The notes under the pieces are model-generated. The model was not told the origin of the DNA and searched no databases. It saw only the letters and a list, made by a program, of their open reading frames with translations. A DNA stretch of 64,000 nt from Acidobacteriota bacterium (lineage in GTDB: Bacteria; Acidobacteriota; Holophagae; Holophagales; Holophagaceae). Positions 61,836 to 64,000 of the stretch are shown here, piece after piece. The stretch spans positions 123,171 to 187,170 of the forward strand of contig JACQZU010000022.1 in the NCBI GenBank assembly GCA_016213735.1. The letters run 5' to 3'. Positions within the stretch are counted from its first letter, which is position 1. The number at the start of each line of letters is the position of its first letter. A program made the translations under genes and the position numbers.

Positions 61836-61948
61836 GGACCTCCGAGAAAGACCACAGAACCTGGAGGGAGCCTATCACTGCCTTCAGGGGGCATCCAGGA
61901 ACATTGGCATCATGTTGCGAGGGTGGCATCCTGGGGGGCGGGGGCCCC

Positions 61949-64000
61949 ATGCCGTCCAGTTTCCTTGTCACCATCCTGACCTTGCTGATCGGAGTTTCCG
62001 GCATGGCCCAGACCCCCCCGAAATACCCCCCCACCCGTCAGTCCGATGTGGGGGACGATTATTTCGGCACCCGGGTCCCGGACCCCTACCGGTGGCTGGA
62101 GGACGACAACGCCCCGGAGACCGTGGCGTGGGTGGAGGCCCAGAACAAGGTGACCTTCGCCTTCCTGGAAACCATCCCGGAGCGGAAGGCCATCCGTGAT
62201 CGGCTCACGAAGCTCTGGAACTACGAGAAGTTCAGCAACCCCTGGAGGCGGGGGAGGCGCTATTTCTACACCCACAACAGCGGCCTCCAGAACCAGGCCC
62301 TCCTCTTCGTCACGGAGGATCTGAAGCGGCCGGGGCGTCTGCTCCTCGACCCCAACGCCCTCAGCAAGGACGGCACGGTGGCCCTGTCCGGCCTGGCGGT
62401 CACCGAGGATGGGCGGCACCTTGCTTATTCTCTCTCCGAGGCCGGCAGCGACTGGCAGACCTGGAAGGTCCGGGACGTGGACACCGGGAAGGACCTCCCG
62501 GACGAGATCCGCTGGTCCAAGTTCAGCGGGGCTTCCTGGCTGAAGGACGGCAGCGGGTTCTTCTACAGCCGCTACGACGCTCCCGCCGCCAAGGACGCCC
62601 TCACGGCGGTGAACCGGTTCCAGAAGCTCTATTTCCACAAGCTTGGAACCTCCCAGGCCCAGGACACCCTCATCTACGAACGGAAGGACCAGCCGGACTG
62701 GGGCTTTTCAGGGGAGGTGAGCGAAGACGGGCGCTGGCTCGTCATCACCCAATGGGAGGGCACGGAGCCGAAAAACCGGATCTTCCTCAAAGACCTCTCC
62801 CGGCCGGGAACGGCCGTGGAGCCCTTCCTGGAGGCCTTCGACGCGGCCTACGGGATCGTGGACAACGAGGGGGAGACCTTTTTCGTCCGGACAGACCACG
62901 AGGCCCCCCGCTACCGCCTCGTGGCGGTCCAGCGGAACCGTCCCAAGCCCCGCGAATGGAAGGTCCTCATCCCCCAGGACCCCGGAGGGGATGTCCTCGA
63001 AGGGGTCAGCCTGGTGGGCGGGCGCTTCGTGGCCCAATGGATGAAGGACGCCCGGAGCGTGGTGACCTTCCATCGCCTGGACGGGCAGAAAAGCGGAGAC
63101 CTCGCGCTTCCGGGGATCGGCAGTGCCACGGGCTTTGGCGGCCGGCGGGAGGATTCGGAGACGTTCTACACCTTCCAGTCCTTCGTCCACCCTCCCACGG
63201 TCTTCCGCTACGACTTCAAGGGGGGGCGGAGCGAAGTCCTCCGGGCCCCGAAGGTGGATTCCGATCCGGCGGCCTACGACTCCCGACAGGTCTTCTACAC
63301 CAGCAAGGACGGCACCCGGATCCCCATGTTCATCGTGCACCGCAAGGGCATCGTCCTGGACGGGAGCCACCCCACGCTGCTCTATGGCTATGGGGGCTTC
63401 AACATCTCCGAGACCCCGGCCTTCTCGCCGCGGATCCTGGCCTGGCTGGAGATGGGGGGCGTCTTCGCGTTGCCCAACCTCCGGGGGGGCGGGGAGTACG
63501 GGAAGTCCTGGCATGACGCGGGGCGCCTCGACAAGAAGCAGAATGTCTTCGACGACTTCATCGCCGCCGCCCAGTGGCTGATCGAGAACAAGGTCACCTG
63601 TCCATCCAAACTCGCCATCAACGGCGGCAGCAACGGGGGCCTGCTCGTGGGCGCCTGCATGACCCAGCGCCCGGACCTCTTCGGCGCGGCCGTTCCCGAA
63701 GTGGGCGTGATGGACATGTTGAGGTACCACCGCTTCACCATCGGCTGGGCCTGGAAGAGCGACTACCTGGTCTCGGACACCCGGGAGGGATTCCTGGGCT
63801 TGATGAAGTACAGCCCCCTCCACAATCTGAGGGCCGGGGTGGCCTACCCCGCCACCCTGGTCACCACGGGGGATCATGACGATCGGGTGGTGCCCGCCCA
63901 CAGCCACAAATTCATCGCCACCCTCCAGGCCCTCCAGGCGGGCCCGGCGCCGGTGCTCACCCGCATCGAGACCAAGGCCGGTCACGGGGCGGGAAAGCCC
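61949..64000 (+). CDS. Prolyl oligopeptidase (S9A), 3' end cut by window
   Basis: This open frame of 684 codons runs to the right edge with no stop. The signal peptide (FLVTILTLLIGVSGMAQ) suggests periplasmic location. The beta-propeller part begins with YFGTRVPDPYRWLEDDNAPET. The hydrolase part has catalytic Ser561 in NGGSNGGLL, the Asp region DHDDRVVP (about 642-648) and His679 in AGHGAGKP, so the whole triad is inside the window and only a short C-terminal end is missing. It cleaves peptides after proline. The start is supported by the leader and the conserved N terminus; the upstream G-rich sequence is a weak ribosome site. Confidence 0.93.
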   Translation, partial: MPSSFLVTILTLLIGVSGMAQTPPKYPPTRQSDVGDDYFGTRVPDPYRWLEDDNAPETVAWVEAQNKVTFAFLETIPERKAIRDRLTKLWNYEKFSNPWRRGRRYFYTHNSGLQNQALLFVTEDLKRPGRLLLDPNALSKDGTVALSGLAVTEDGRHLAYSLSEAGSDWQTWKVRDVDTGKDLPDEIRWSKFSGASWLKDGSGFFYSRYDAPAAKDALTAVNRFQKLYFHKLGTSQAQDTLIYERKDQPDWGFSGEVSEDGRWLVITQWEGTEPKNRIFLKDLSRPGTAVEPFLEAFDAAYGIVDNEGETFFVRTDHEAPRYRLVAVQRNRPKPREWKVLIPQDPGGDVLEGVSLVGGRFVAQWMKDARSVVTFHRLDGQKSGDLALPGIGSATGFGGRREDSETFYTFQSFVHPPTVFRYDFKGGRSEVLRAPKVDSDPAAYDSRQVFYTSKDGTRIPMFIVHRKGIVLDGSHPTLLYGYGGFNISETPAFSPRILAWLEMGGVFALPNLRGGGEYGKSWHDAGRLDKKQNVFDDFIAAAQWLIENKVTCPSKLAINGGSNGGLLVGACMTQRPDLFGAAVPEVGVMDMLRYHRFTIGWAWKSDYLVSDTREGFLGLMKYSPLHNLRAGVAYPATLVTTGDHDDRVVPAHSHKFIATLQALQAGPAPVLTRIETKAGHGAGKP

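Overview
The window is GC-rich DNA (roughly two thirds G+C by eye) with short intergenic gaps and many ATGA stop/start overlaps. It combines a decaheme OmcA/MtrC-type outer-surface cytochrome operon, lpxC (so a Gram-negative envelope), an adenosylcobalamin-dependent ribonucleotide reductase, very large PAS-rich kinases and a compact histidine operon. Together these fit a metal-respiring member of the Acidobacteriota, most like the Holophagae (Geothrix and relatives). That assignment is inference from gene content, not a database match.

Layout. 1-178: the 3' end of a malate dehydrogenase gene and a strong hairpin pair. 277-20482 (all minus strand): a 20 kb signalling block. In transcription order it holds a 1274-aa hybrid histidine kinase fused to a SpoIIE-type phosphatase and an RsbW-like ATPase, a STAS protein, CheA, CheW, two chemoreceptors (one with a periplasmic c-heme motif), CheB, CheR, a CheY-like receiver, a PilZ protein and a 1699-aa hybrid kinase with nine PAS domains and one GAF domain. 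20868-28891: an exported protein, an amidohydrolase, a Tat-exported asparaginase-family enzyme, an arsenic set (arsR, CDF-like, acr3), a small flagellar-rod-like protein, a DUF2461 protein and a haloacid-dehalogenase-like protein. 29045-32803: nrdJ with a probable tandem NrdR operator, and the SRP RNA gene. 32915-36107: a TMEM175-like channel, a TIGR02757 protein, a small basic protein, a DinB-like protein and a protein of unknown function. 36116-44275: the histidine operon hisD-hisC/HAD-hisB-hisH-hisA-hisF-hisIE-hisZ-hisG. 44332-47172: a diheme cytochrome, lpxC and ispD. 47412-49364: acs and its terminator. 49801-55360: a probable extracellular electron transfer operon (short leader ORF, porin, pentaheme, penta/hexaheme and decaheme cytochromes). 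55509-64000: a helix-hairpin-helix protein, RlpA, a DUF4388/SPOR-like protein, tyrS, a small membrane protein, a PhoH-family ATPase and a prolyl oligopeptidase cut by the window edge.

How the parts may work together. The signalling block couples three chemistries in one apparent transcription unit: histidine-kinase phosphorelay, partner switching (phosphatase, anti-factor kinase and STAS antagonist) and a Che array. One receptor in the block has a heme-binding motif in its periplasmic sensor, so redox state could feed the array. The same genome carries an outer-membrane porin/multiheme cytochrome conduit. Together with acetate activation by Acs this suggests a cell that oxidises organic acids with external electron acceptors and moves or regulates according to redox state. 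The links between these modules are inference.
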